From Clostridium ragsdalei P11 (GTDB taxonomy: Bacteria; Bacillota; Clostridia; Clostridiales; Clostridiaceae): DNA of 64,000 nucleotides. The position numbers and the translations under genes are program-made. The stretch is from assembly GCF_001675165.1 (NCBI RefSeq), contig NZ_LROS01000004.1:46935-110934 (forward strand), written 5' to 3'. The notes below the pieces were generated by a model that was not told the DNA's origin, did not search any database, and saw only the letters and a list, made by a program, of their open reading frames with translations. Positions 24,714-33,991 of this stretch are shown in pieces (position 1 is the first letter of the stretch; every line of letters begins with the position of its first letter).

Positions 24714-24774
24714 TAAAAACATGTATACGTGTTAAAAAGGTTGACATACTAATTAATTAGTGCAACATATTTAG

Positions 24775-26487
24775 CTATACTACAATTTTATTCCTTCCAC
24801 TATTCTTAGCTTCATATAATAAATCATCAACAATTTTTATACATTCCATATTTGTATTTGACTTATTTTCATACAGTCCGCCACTTATAGTAACTTTTAT
24901 TCCATCTTCCCATGGAAAAGTATTGACTTTATTTCTAATTCTTTCTCCTATTTCTACTAACCTTTCCTGCTTTGTATTGGGTAAAATAACAATAAATTCC
25001 TCCCCACCATATCTTCCTGCATAATCCGTGTCCCCTATACATTCCATTATTACTTTACTTATATCAGTTAAAACCTTGTCTCCCTGTAGATGCCCATAAT
25101 TGTCATTAATCAATTTAAAATAATCCACATCAAACATCATTATACTAAATATTTCACCTTCATTTATATACCTTATCATAACTTTATCTAATATTTCTTC
25201 AATATAATTTCTTTTATATAAGCCCGTAAGGTCATCTCTAATAGACTTTTCATATATAATACGATTTTCTATCTTTAGTTTTTCTGCATTAATTATCTCA
25301 TCAGAATATTGCATTACAATTACATAGGTTTCTAAAAAAGCAAAAATAAGCATACCTACCTGAAAACCATACCTGCCATATATCATTCCATTGTTTATGA
25401 GTATATCATTTGCTGCTGTAGCAATTAAAGCAATGAATGCTACAAATGATATTATTCCTTCTTTTTTTCTTACTTTTTTTATAAAAAATAACAATATACC
25501 AATCACAATAAATATCAAAATAGCTTCACCTAAAAAGGATAATCTATCATAAAAAGTATTATTAGTTATAAGACATATAATAGTAAAAGGTATTGAAAAG
25601 CACAATGATATATTAACTAACTTTTTAGGAAAATCTGAGAATAATTTTCCTAAAAGTAAGACATAAATTGGTATGTATAAATAGTATGTAATTGCCGCTG
25701 TTTTGCTAAGCAATTCAAAAGGCATATTGGGAAAAATATGCACAATTATTCTTTCATTTAAAACCAAACACCTTAGCTGCGTAAGCAAGCATAATATAGA
25801 AAAATATAGGCAAAACTTATTATTTTTCAAACGCGTATACAAGCATAAAAATAGCAATTCTACAATAAATAGGACTCCTATTATAATTAAATCACCGCCT
25901 GCATTTACTATAAATTTATTCATAATTCTATCCTTAAGTCCAAGATCAAAAGGTTTTAATACTGGATAAAGGATTCTGTAATTGGATGCTTGAATTACTA
26001 TATCGGCAACTCCATTTTGTGCTGTAAAATATGTATAACTTGGCAAGTATATAGATTTTTCTTTTTCATAACTTTTACCTACTTGTCCCACTTGTCCTTG
26101 TAAAATACCATTCACCCAAATCTTTGAAGCTGACAAAAAGCTTCCTATTCTAAGCCCATAGACAACCCCTTCTGGAAGAAATATTTTCAAATGTACTGTC
26201 ATATATCCAGTATTTTTTCCATTTAGCTGTGTTGTCAGTTTATCTGGTAAAGTCAAATACTTATCAGCTTTTTCATGTTTCACTTGTTCTGGTTTAAGAA
26301 GTTTATTCACATACAGCTCCAATTGTCCTTCAATCTTTACATTTCCTCTTCGCTCAAAATCATAATTATTTAAATTTAGAATTCCTTTATCTGCCTTAAT
26401 ATGACTATGCATATTAGAGTCATTAAAAGCTGGAGATATGCCTACTAATAAAGCTATAAGAATAATAGGTAAAATAAATTTTTTCAT
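24775..26487 (-). CDS. Membrane diguanylate cyclase with 7TMR-DISM-type sensor
   Basis: A 570-residue protein. A signal-like helix at 5-20 precedes an extracytoplasmic beta-rich domain to about 185 (KIWVNGILQGQVGQVG; 7TMR-DISM extracellular 2-like). Seven hydrophobic segments follow to about 400, then a GGDEF domain with YGGEEFIVILP, so the active-site loop is GGEEF and catalysis is expected. DDLTGLYKRNYIEE starts the domain. It should make cyclic di-GMP in response to an outside ligand. It stands alone; no c-di-GMP effector is close by except possibly the chemoreceptor at 56.9 kb. Confidence 0.88.
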   Translation of the reverse strand: MKKFILPIILIALLVGISPAFNDSNMHSHIKADKGILNLNNYDFERRGNVKIEGQLELYVNKLLKPEQVKHEKADKYLTLPDKLTTQLNGKNTGYMTVHLKIFLPEGVVYGLRIGSFLSASKIWVNGILQGQVGQVGKSYEKEKSIYLPSYTYFTAQNGVADIVIQASNYRILYPVLKPFDLGLKDRIMNKFIVNAGGDLIIIGVLFIVELLFLCLYTRLKNNKFCLYFSILCLLTQLRCLVLNERIIVHIFPNMPFELLSKTAAITYYLYIPIYVLLLGKLFSDFPKKLVNISLCFSIPFTIICLITNNTFYDRLSFLGEAILIFIVIGILLFFIKKVRKKEGIISFVAFIALIATAANDILINNGMIYGRYGFQVGMLIFAFLETYVIVMQYSDEIINAEKLKIENRIIYEKSIRDDLTGLYKRNYIEEILDKVMIRYINEGEIFSIMMFDVDYFKLINDNYGHLQGDKVLTDISKVIMECIGDTDYAGRYGGEEFIVILPNTKQERLVEIGERIRNKVNTFPWEDGIKVTISGGLYENKSNTNMECIKIVDDLLYEAKNSGRNKIVV

Positions 26488-26650
26488 ACGATACCTCCGG
26501 TTAACAGTGTATTACTAAAATATTATTACATACTTACTGAATTATCAATGTCACAAATTAACATACTATTTATAGGTTTTTCTATATATAAATAGAACAA
26601 GTGTAAATGCCATTTGTAATTAACATTTACACTATAAATAACAACATTTA

Positions 26651-26815
26651 TTATTTAGATTTAACTTCGTAATAGGCTATTTTATGTGTTATAACACTGT
26701 CTGTTGTCTTATTGTTGTTATATTGAACAACATCTACCTTATGTTTTCCTACTTTAAGGGCATTGCCCTTAAGATTTATAGAGAATTGGATTTCTTCATA
26801 TATTTCACTTTTCTT
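26651..26815 (-). pseudogene. C-terminal remnant of an unidentified protein
   Basis: On the minus strand a frame with no start codon encodes about 50 residues that read like a natural beta-rich C-terminus (INLKGNALKVGKHKVDVVQY and on to YYEVKSK) and ends at TAA 26653-26651. An in-frame stop lies just upstream near 26824. I do not recognise the parent. It follows directly on the deaminase stop codon, so a deletion may have removed the rest. Confidence 0.4.
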
Positions 26816-28119
26816 TAGAAAAATTTAATTATACTATTTTTAATGCTATTTACCTTATCTATAATATCATCAATATCTATACCTATAAGTTTTCTATTCT
26901 TTACAAGGACTTTACCATTTATAATTACTGTATCCACATTTGCTGGATTGGCGGAATAAACTACCGCTGAATAATAATCATATATAGGCTGCATATTAAT
27001 GGACTTGGTTTCTATTATAACTAAGTCCGCATTTTTTCCCTTCTCAATAGATCCTATAGTCTTATCCATATTTAATGCTCTTGCACCACCAATAGTTGCC
27101 ATTTCGATTATTTCAGAAGCTGGGAAAAGAGTTCTATCTCTATTAACTAATTTATGAATTTTGCCAACAAGAGACATTTGAGTTATTATATCAAGAGTAT
27201 TGCCACTCATTGGTCCGTCAGTTCCTAGTCCTATTTTCATACCTCTTTTATACATTTTAACTGCTGGTGAAACTCCCTTTGCTCCTTTTGAATTTGCACC
27301 CATATTGTGAGCTATTCCAATTTTAGTTTTACAAGCAATCTCCAGATCTTCACCCGTTATATTTATTAAATGTGCTGCTACAAAATTTTCATCTAAAATT
27401 CCTATACTATTTAAATATTGTACAGGTGTCATGTTGTATTCTTTTTCATACTTTTCAGTTTCATAATCCATTTCTGCCACATGCATCATCATTGGAATAT
27501 CGTATTTTTGAGAAATATTATGTGCTTTTACTAAATGCTCAGTATCATTACTATAGGGAGCATGAGGTGCTATTGCTGGAGTTATTAATTCTTCTTTCCT
27601 CCAGTTTTTAATGAACTCTTCGCCATATTCAATTCCTCCATAGGATTCTTTAGAATCTGGTGATGGAAAATTAAGTACTGTTTCGCCCAGTACTGCACGG
27701 ATTCCCATTTTCTTTGCAGCCCTTGCAACTTCATCTTCAAAGTAATACATATCAGCAAATGTTGTAACTCCTCCTAAAAGCATTTCTGCTATTCCAGCTC
27801 TTGCTCCTTCATAAACAAATTTTCTATCAACAAACTTGCTTTCAAGTGGAAATATATACTTCTTAAGCCTGTCAGCTAAATCATCTCCAAGGCTTCTAAA
27901 TGGCAGCATAGATGCATGAGTATGGGTATTTACCATACCAGGCATTAATATTCCGTTATTTCCATCTATTACTTTCTCTCCATCATACTTTTTTAAAAGT
28001 TCACTTTTTCCTATATCCTCAATTATACTTCCATTTACAACTACTACTCCATTTTCTATTACTTCTTTTTCTTTATTCATAGTAATTATATTTACATTTT
28101 TTATTATCGTTCTATCCAT
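26815..28119 (-). CDS. mtaD: Amidohydrolase, 5-methylthioadenosine/S-adenosylhomocysteine deaminase type
   Basis: A 434-residue TIM-barrel metal hydrolase. The metal motif is HTHAS (in MPGMVNTHTHASM), followed by HAPYSND, MMHVAEM and GLGTDGPMSGNTLD, which supply the remaining metal ligands. These sequences are close to the MtaD group that deaminates methylthioadenosine and S-adenosylhomocysteine to the inosine forms. The upstream neighbour is adenine deaminase, so both act on adenine compounds. Related guanine or chlorohydrolase-type enzymes are the alternative. Confidence 0.85.
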   Translation of the reverse strand: MDRTIIKNVNIITMNKEKEVIENGVVVVNGSIIEDIGKSELLKKYDGEKVIDGNNGILMPGMVNTHTHASMLPFRSLGDDLADRLKKYIFPLESKFVDRKFVYEGARAGIAEMLLGGVTTFADMYYFEDEVARAAKKMGIRAVLGETVLNFPSPDSKESYGGIEYGEEFIKNWRKEELITPAIAPHAPYSNDTEHLVKAHNISQKYDIPMMMHVAEMDYETEKYEKEYNMTPVQYLNSIGILDENFVAAHLINITGEDLEIACKTKIGIAHNMGANSKGAKGVSPAVKMYKRGMKIGLGTDGPMSGNTLDIITQMSLVGKIHKLVNRDRTLFPASEIIEMATIGGARALNMDKTIGSIEKGKNADLVIIETKSINMQPIYDYYSAVVYSANPANVDTVIINGKVLVKNRKLIGIDIDDIIDKVNSIKNSIIKFF

Positions 28120-28150
28120 AAAATCATCCTCATATAAATAATTTTGTTAT

Positions 28151-29851
28151 TTACTCACAAAATAAGCTTACTATTTCCTGGGTATTAACTCTTATAAGAC
28201 CTTTATCCGTAATTTTTAGTTCTGGGCTTACTGGAAGAGACAGCGTACTAAAAGACATTATTTCATTATTATGCTTATATCCAAGTTCCTTTAATGCCAT
28301 TCTCACTTCTTTTAAATTTAAAGCTATAGACTCGATTGGCTCTTCAGACAATATGCCGCCAACAGGAAGAGCAAGACTTGCTACAACTTTTCCATCCAAA
28401 GCTGCACAGTAACCCCCATTGTTTTTAATAACCCAATTTGCTGCTACTTTCATATCTTCTGTATTTCTTCCCATTACCATTAAATTATGATGATCATGAG
28501 CATAGCTAGAAGCAACTGCTCCTCTTTCTATTATGCTGCCTGAAACAAGTCCATAAGATCTTTTTTTAGTATTATCGTATCTATTAAAAACCGTAATAAG
28601 TGCATACTTAGAAGTTTCAAAAGAAAGCCTCTGGTCTTTCACTTCTACAAAATCACTTTCTTCTTTTGTAAATGTACTATCACTTTGAACCTTCATTATT
28701 CTGCATTTTACTTTACCCTCTTTTACAGGTGCTTTAACTGAAAAATCTGAGTCACTAACTGGATTCATTTTAATGCTTTTATAAAAATGATCTGGAAACT
28801 CATGTTCCTTTTTCCCTCCAATATCCTTACATGCAAGTTGGCCATTTTTATATACTTCATTTATACTAAATGATTTTAAATCATCCAATAAAATAAAATC
28901 AGCTATTTTCCCAGGTGCAATGCTTCCTCTATCGTAAAAATTCATTCTTCTTGCTGGAATAAAAGTACTTGCGTAAACAGCCATTTCCGGCTTCATACCC
29001 ATGCCAATAGCTTTTTTAACAAGTCCATTCAAATGTGAAGTAATTAATTTATCTGCCATTGTATCATCAGTAACAAAGCAAAAATGCTCATATAGATCAT
29101 TGGAAATTAAATATTCCATGTTTTCTTCCGTCATTGATTTTTCCTGAATTTCTAAAAACATACCATTTAATATCTTTTCCTCAATAGATTTTGGAGTTTG
29201 CTGAGTATGATCTGCATCTACCCCTTGATATATGTATCTTGCTAGATCAAGTCCTGATATTTTAGGACAGTGTCCTTCTATTTTGAAATGAGGTTTTTCC
29301 TTTTTTATCAATTTAATTATATTATTTATAAGTGAATCTTCACTATAAACTAAATCCTTAAAATTCATAACTTCGCCAATGCACCATATACGGTCGTTTT
29401 TTATAAGTTCTGATACTTCTTTTATCCCTATTTGTCCACCTGTAGTTTCAATTTTAGCTGATGTTGATGGTACAGAACTTGGAATGCCATAAAATATATC
29501 CATTATATGCTGCCTGTCAGAATTTATCATAGCTTTTATTCCTTCTATTCCAAATACATTTGCAATTTCATGTGGATCAGCAACAACTGTTGTAACTCCA
29601 TTTTTAATAACAGCATTTGCAAAGTTTGTTGGTGTAGTCATTGAACTTTCAATGTGCATATGTATATCAATAAGGCCAGGTATTAGATATTTCTTATTAC
29701 CTTGTATAATCTTTCTTGCACTTATTTTTTCATGACAATCCTTACCTATATATAAAAACCTTCCATTTAATATTGATACATCACCGTATATAAATTTTTT
29801 AAAATAAGCATTAAAAACATAAACATCTTTTATGATTAAATCTGCTTTCAT
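28151..29851 (-). CDS. ade: Adenine deaminase
   Basis: A 566-residue amidohydrolase converting adenine to hypoxanthine. Metal-binding HMHIESSM and VADPHEIANVFG, and the C-terminal HHNLMVMG and GGYCAALDGKVVASLALPVGG blocks, are diagnostic for the two-domain Ade family. The frame is open from 29917, but AAAGGTG lies before ATG 29851 (MKADLIIKDV), and the upstream part falls in a terminator hairpin. It lies between the MTA/SAH deaminase and a Pot-like ABC transporter on the same strand. Confidence 0.93.
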   Translation of the reverse strand: MKADLIIKDVYVFNAYFKKFIYGDVSILNGRFLYIGKDCHEKISARKIIQGNKKYLIPGLIDIHMHIESSMTTPTNFANAVIKNGVTTVVADPHEIANVFGIEGIKAMINSDRQHIMDIFYGIPSSVPSTSAKIETTGGQIGIKEVSELIKNDRIWCIGEVMNFKDLVYSEDSLINNIIKLIKKEKPHFKIEGHCPKISGLDLARYIYQGVDADHTQQTPKSIEEKILNGMFLEIQEKSMTEENMEYLISNDLYEHFCFVTDDTMADKLITSHLNGLVKKAIGMGMKPEMAVYASTFIPARRMNFYDRGSIAPGKIADFILLDDLKSFSINEVYKNGQLACKDIGGKKEHEFPDHFYKSIKMNPVSDSDFSVKAPVKEGKVKCRIMKVQSDSTFTKEESDFVEVKDQRLSFETSKYALITVFNRYDNTKKRSYGLVSGSIIERGAVASSYAHDHHNLMVMGRNTEDMKVAANWVIKNNGGYCAALDGKVVASLALPVGGILSEEPIESIALNLKEVRMALKELGYKHNNEIMSFSTLSLPVSPELKITDKGLIRVNTQEIVSLFCE

Positions 29852-29871
29852 ATGATCACCTTTCTTAAACG

Positions 29872-29933
29872 TAAATAAGACATCTGAAAAAATAAGTTCA
29901 TCAGCATATGGATTCATTATTTTTCAGATGTCT
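29872..29933 (-). terminator. Long hairpin ending the Pot-like ABC operon
   Basis: On the minus strand AGACATCTGAAAAATAA pairs with TTATTTTTTCAGATGTCT around a loop of about 20 nt, then TATTTACG. It lies between the substrate-binding gene stop (29951) and the adenine deaminase start (29851). Confidence 0.6.
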
Positions 29934-29950
29934 TCTATTTAAAATTAAAA

Positions 29951-31009
29951 CTAATTATTGTAAATCTTGTTCCACTGATCAATCCAGTTTTTATTGTTCT
30001 TATTTATAAATTTGAAATCTAAAACATTTGATTTTTCAACTTCATCTCCATATGTTAGACCCTGTGTTTCCGTACCTTGCAATTTTACATCGCTGTTAAC
30101 TGGTGATTCGCCTACATCTTTAGATGTTTTTTGTTCAACTTCTGCACTTAATACATAATTTATAAATTTGAGTGCTAACTCTTTATTTTTTGAACTCTTT
30201 ACTATATTTACAGTATTAAAGTTAAGATATGCTCCTTCGCCTGGATCAACAAATTTTACTGAAGGAACTGCTTTTTTAATTGAACCATAAACAAAATCCG
30301 CAGCAACTGCAGCTGTTATTTCTCCATTAGAAAACATGTTTACAAGATCAGAAGATTTAGTATATGTCTTAACTACATTTGGTTTTAAAGCTTGAAGTGA
30401 TTTAAATGCATCTGCACCATTATCACTTGTTACATCAACACCATCCTTCTTTGAAGCTGCACAAACCATAGCAGGTCCAAATGTTGTTGTTATATCTGGT
30501 ATTGCTATTTTACCCTTAAAATCAGGACTCCATAAATCTTTCCATGAAGCTATATTTCCCTTTACTTTTTCAGGATTATAAACTATAGCTGCTCTATTTA
30601 AAGTATATGCTGGACCATATCCTTCAGTTATAAACTTTTGTGCCTTAGGTATTACTTTCTTTGCATTTGGTACTTTACTATAATCAATTTTTTCAAATAA
30701 TCCATCTTGTATGCCTTCTTCAGAAAAAGATTCTGCAAGGTACATTATATCAACGTTACTGTTTGGATTATTTTTGAGTTTAGTTAATCTTTCTCCATTA
30801 TTTCCTGTTTCCAAAACTATTTTTACATTGTTTGCTTTCTCAAAAGGCTTAAAAACATCTTTTTGAAGAGCATCTTCATTTAGCCCCCATGTTGATATTA
30901 CAAGCTGCTTTTGATCACTTTTTGAATCTGTACTTTGCGCTGCACTTCCACATCCAGAAAGGGCTGATAGCAAAAATATAGATGCTAAAGCTAAAGGTAA
31001 TTTTTTCAT
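29951..31009 (-). CDS. Extracellular solute-binding lipoprotein, PotD-like
   Basis: A 352-residue substrate-binding protein. Signal peptide with lipobox LSALSGC, so C20 should carry the lipid anchor. The mature part has the PotD/type 2 periplasmic-binding features STWGLNEDAL, NVDIMYLAE, SWKDLWSPDFKGKIAIPD and VDPGEGAYLNFNTVNIV. By family the cargo would be a polyamine or other small cation, but the neighbouring adenine and MTA deaminases make a purine-type cargo worth considering. Last gene of the four-gene transporter operon, 4 bp after the ATPase gene. Confidence 0.9.
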   Translation of the reverse strand: MKKLPLALASIFLLSALSGCGSAAQSTDSKSDQKQLVISTWGLNEDALQKDVFKPFEKANNVKIVLETGNNGERLTKLKNNPNSNVDIMYLAESFSEEGIQDGLFEKIDYSKVPNAKKVIPKAQKFITEGYGPAYTLNRAAIVYNPEKVKGNIASWKDLWSPDFKGKIAIPDITTTFGPAMVCAASKKDGVDVTSDNGADAFKSLQALKPNVVKTYTKSSDLVNMFSNGEITAAVAADFVYGSIKKAVPSVKFVDPGEGAYLNFNTVNIVKSSKNKELALKFINYVLSAEVEQKTSKDVGESPVNSDVKLQGTETQGLTYGDEVEKSNVLDFKFINKNNKNWIDQWNKIYNN

Positions 31010-31012
31010 CTT

Positions 31013-32074
31013 TTATTCCTCCTCAGATTTTTTAACAATTATTAATTTATTTGAAGGTAAATAAAGCTTTACCTCATTTCCAATATCATACACTTCATCA
31101 TTTCCATTGTTTACAATAATTGATCCAAGCTTTGTATTGACAGAATACTGGTATGCTTTTCCCAAATATGTTCTAACTTCGATTGTTCCATCTAGTATAT
31201 TTTCCTTGTCTGTAAAATCAGATGCTAATATTTTAATATCATCAGGTCTTATAGTAGCTTTTATTTTACCAGGAACATTTTCATGATTTTTAATGTGAAT
31301 TTCAATATTGCAATCTGCATTAAATACATCATCTTTAACATATTCTAAGTCAATAAAATTTTCGAATCCTACAAACTTTGCGACAAATTCTGTATTAGGC
31401 TTTGAATATATTTTTTCTGGAGTATCATATTGTTCAATTACACCTTTATTCATTACTGCAACTTTATCTGATATGGAAAAACATTCTTCCTGATCATGAG
31501 TTACAAAAACAGTTGTAATTCCAAAACGCTGCTGTAACTTTCTAATTTCTACTCTCATTTTTAATCTCAATTTAGCATCTAAATTACTAAGTGGCTCATC
31601 CAGCAAAAGAAGATCAGGTTTTATAACCAGTGCTCTAGCTATAGCAACTCTCTGTCTTTGTCCTCCTGACAATTCTGCAGGATACCTTTTGCCATATTCT
31701 TTTAAATCTACTATTTCAAGAAATTTGTTAACTGACTCAGTTATAGTTTTTTTATCTACATTTCTCATCTTGAGTCCAAAAGCTATATTATCAAAAACAT
31801 TGAGATGAGGGAAAAGTGCATAACTTTGAAATACCATTCCAAAATTTCTCTTATTAACAGGTATTTTAGTATAATCCTTACCATCAAATATAAACTTTCC
31901 ACCTGTTGGCTCTAAAAAGCCGCTTATTACTCTCAATGTAGTAGTCTTTCCACACCCGCTTGGTCCAAGAAGTGAAACCAACTTTCCCTTTTCAATATCA
32001 AGGTTTAATTTTTTTAATATATTTGTTTTTCCATCATAAGAAACTGCAATATCTTTTAAATTTATTAAAGCCAT
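31013..32074 (-). CDS. ABC transporter ATPase, PotA-like
   Basis: A 353-residue importer ATPase: Walker A GPSGCGKT (at about 37-44), Q-loop FQSYALFPH, signature LSGGQRQR, Walker B LLLLDEP, SNLDAKLR and TTVFVTHDQEE, then a C-terminal TOBE regulatory domain (TIRPDDIKI). This layout is typical of polyamine/iron/2-aminoethylphosphonate importers of the MOI/POT class. GGAGG-type site before ATG. Confidence 0.93.
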   Translation of the reverse strand: MALINLKDIAVSYDGKTNILKKLNLDIEKGKLVSLLGPSGCGKTTTLRVISGFLEPTGGKFIFDGKDYTKIPVNKRNFGMVFQSYALFPHLNVFDNIAFGLKMRNVDKKTITESVNKFLEIVDLKEYGKRYPAELSGGQRQRVAIARALVIKPDLLLLDEPLSNLDAKLRLKMRVEIRKLQQRFGITTVFVTHDQEECFSISDKVAVMNKGVIEQYDTPEKIYSKPNTEFVAKFVGFENFIDLEYVKDDVFNADCNIEIHIKNHENVPGKIKATIRPDDIKILASDFTDKENILDGTIEVRTYLGKAYQYSVNTKLGSIIVNNGNDEVYDIGNEVKLYLPSNKLIIVKKSEEE

Positions 32075-32090
32075 GTAGCACCTCCATATT

Positions 32091-32873
32091 TTATTTTGTA
32101 AAATAATTTAATCCCAAAGTTTTCTCAACAATAAACATTATTATAATAGTCATAAACATCAATATGACTGAAAGAGCTGAAACACTAGGGTCATAATTGT
32201 ATTCAACATAACTCATCATACTTATTGGCAGCGTACTGACTCCCGGTCCTGTTAAAAATATAGATACAGGTACATTATTGAAGGAATTTATAAATGCCAA
32301 CATAAAGGCTGCAATTATGCCAGATGTTATATTTGGCATGACAACTAGAAAAAATGTTTTTATTCTAGAAGCTCCAAGACTTATAGCTGCTTCTTCAATA
32401 GAATAATCCAATCCTCCAAGACTTGAGCCAATGACCCTTATTATATATGGAATTACTATAACAACATGTCCAATTAATAAGCTAGTTAAAATATTCATTT
32501 TAAGAGTAATTGTTATAAATCTAAAAAGTGCAAATCCAAGTACTATTCCTGGTATTGTAACTGGTGATAGAAATATATTGTTAATAAACTTTTTTCCTCT
32601 AAAATCATTTCTACTAATTACATAACAAGCAGGTATTCCAACAATAAGTGCAATTAAAGTGGCAGCTATGGATACTTCCAAACTTATACCTAACGTAGTC
32701 ATAAAAGTTGGTGACTGAAAAACATGTATAAACCATCTTATTCCTATATGCTTAGGTGGAAATGCTATGAAATTATCTGTTCCAAAAGCTGTTACAGCAA
32801 CTATCAAAAGCGGTCCAAATAGAAATATGTATACAAGAAATACGAATAATGTAAGCAACTTATTTTTTTTCAT
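32091..32873 (-). CDS. ABC transporter permease, PotC-like
   Basis: A 260-residue inner-membrane subunit with six predicted helices. The ATPase-docking EAA loop is EEAAISLGASRIKTFFLVVMP. A longer frame begins at 32930, but GGGGTG lies before ATG 32873 and the start almost touches the stop of the preceding permease (TAGAATG). It pairs with the PotB-like subunit. Confidence 0.92.
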   Translation of the reverse strand: MKKNKLLTLFVFLVYIFLFGPLLIVAVTAFGTDNFIAFPPKHIGIRWFIHVFQSPTFMTTLGISLEVSIAATLIALIVGIPACYVISRNDFRGKKFINNIFLSPVTIPGIVLGFALFRFITITLKMNILTSLLIGHVVIVIPYIIRVIGSSLGGLDYSIEEAAISLGASRIKTFFLVVMPNITSGIIAAFMLAFINSFNNVPVSIFLTGPGVSTLPISMMSYVEYNYDPSVSALSVILMFMTIIIMFIVEKTLGLNYFTK

Positions 32874-32874
32874 T

Positions 32875-33702
32875 CTATACACCCCTTTCATATAATCTTG
32901 ATGCAAATTTATTGATTCCAAACATAACAATTAATGTAGCTATGATCATAACAGCAGAAACTACAGAAGCGCCTGTCCAATCACTTAGCGTCATAGCCTT
33001 TTGATATATGAGCGTTGCAAGCACTGTATTTTTATTTCCTCCAAGAAGTTGGGGTGTTGTATATGCTGTTAATGCACCAGTAAAAACAAGAATACTTCCA
33101 ACTATCATTCCTGGAACACTTAATGGAAAAATGACCTTAAAAAAGGCTGCTATTCTACTAGCACCAAGACTTTGGGCAGCTTCTACAAAATCGCTATTAA
33201 TATTTTCCATAACTCCAACCAAAGAAACAATCATAAGAGGCAAAAATAAGTATACACTTCCTATAATTATTGCAAACTCCGTATAAAGAATTTCTCGTGG
33301 TTCGCTTATAATATGGCAATTTATAAGTAGTGTGTTTATAGCTCCATTTTTACCAAGTATAGTCATCCACGCAAATGCACGAACAATAGAGTTGGTTAAG
33401 AGTGGAAATACTGTAAGTGCAAGAAGTAATCCTCTTATTTTTTTATCACTTCTTGATAAATAATAAGAAACTGGTACTCCAAGTACTATACAAGCAATAG
33501 TCGTTATAATTGCTATTCTAAGAGTACGAAAAAATATGTTCATTAAATAACTATCTTTAAAGAAAGATAAATATAATTTAGGTGTAATACCTTTATCACT
33601 TACAACTGTAGGAATTAATATATTTATAAGTGGTGCCATTAAAAAGAACAAAATTATTAAAATTCCAGGTACTAACATTAAATAAAGTACTTTTTTTCTC
33701 AT
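32875..33702 (-). CDS. ABC transporter permease, PotB-like
   Basis: A 275-residue permease with six predicted helices and the EAA loop VEAAQSLGASRIAAFFKVIFP. First gene of the Pot-like operon; GGAGGG upstream of ATG 33702. The 283-bp divergent gap before it (to the threonine aldolase) contains no riboswitch or clear operator that I can see. Confidence 0.92.
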   Translation of the reverse strand: MRKKVLYLMLVPGILIILFFLMAPLINILIPTVVSDKGITPKLYLSFFKDSYLMNIFFRTLRIAIITTIACIVLGVPVSYYLSRSDKKIRGLLLALTVFPLLTNSIVRAFAWMTILGKNGAINTLLINCHIISEPREILYTEFAIIIGSVYLFLPLMIVSLVGVMENINSDFVEAAQSLGASRIAAFFKVIFPLSVPGMIVGSILVFTGALTAYTTPQLLGGNKNTVLATLIYQKAMTLSDWTGASVVSAVMIIATLIVMFGINKFASRLYERGV

Positions 33703-33991
33703 TATAAGTAGCCCTCCTTTATATTTTTAAGTTTATTTGATCTTAATCTAAGAATCTCTTCATATTAAACAAAGTATTAATATATGTTTGTGCTATACGA
33801 ATGTTATTACATTTTTTATCTACAATATTCATAATATTATCACTTCACCTTGGAAACGTCAAGAGATTTTGGTCGAAATAAGGGTTTTAGTAAAGAAGTT
33901 CCAATAGTATTGACTTTTATAACATAAGGTATAACATTTTTAGTAATAAGGAAAAGAGATTTAATGAAAATGTAAGAGGAGATTTTTGGCA

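Noticed and set aside
29851..29950. Possible purine riboswitch in front of adenine deaminase
   Set aside because: The gap is almost filled by one long hairpin; none of the three-helix purine aptamer with its conserved junction is visible.
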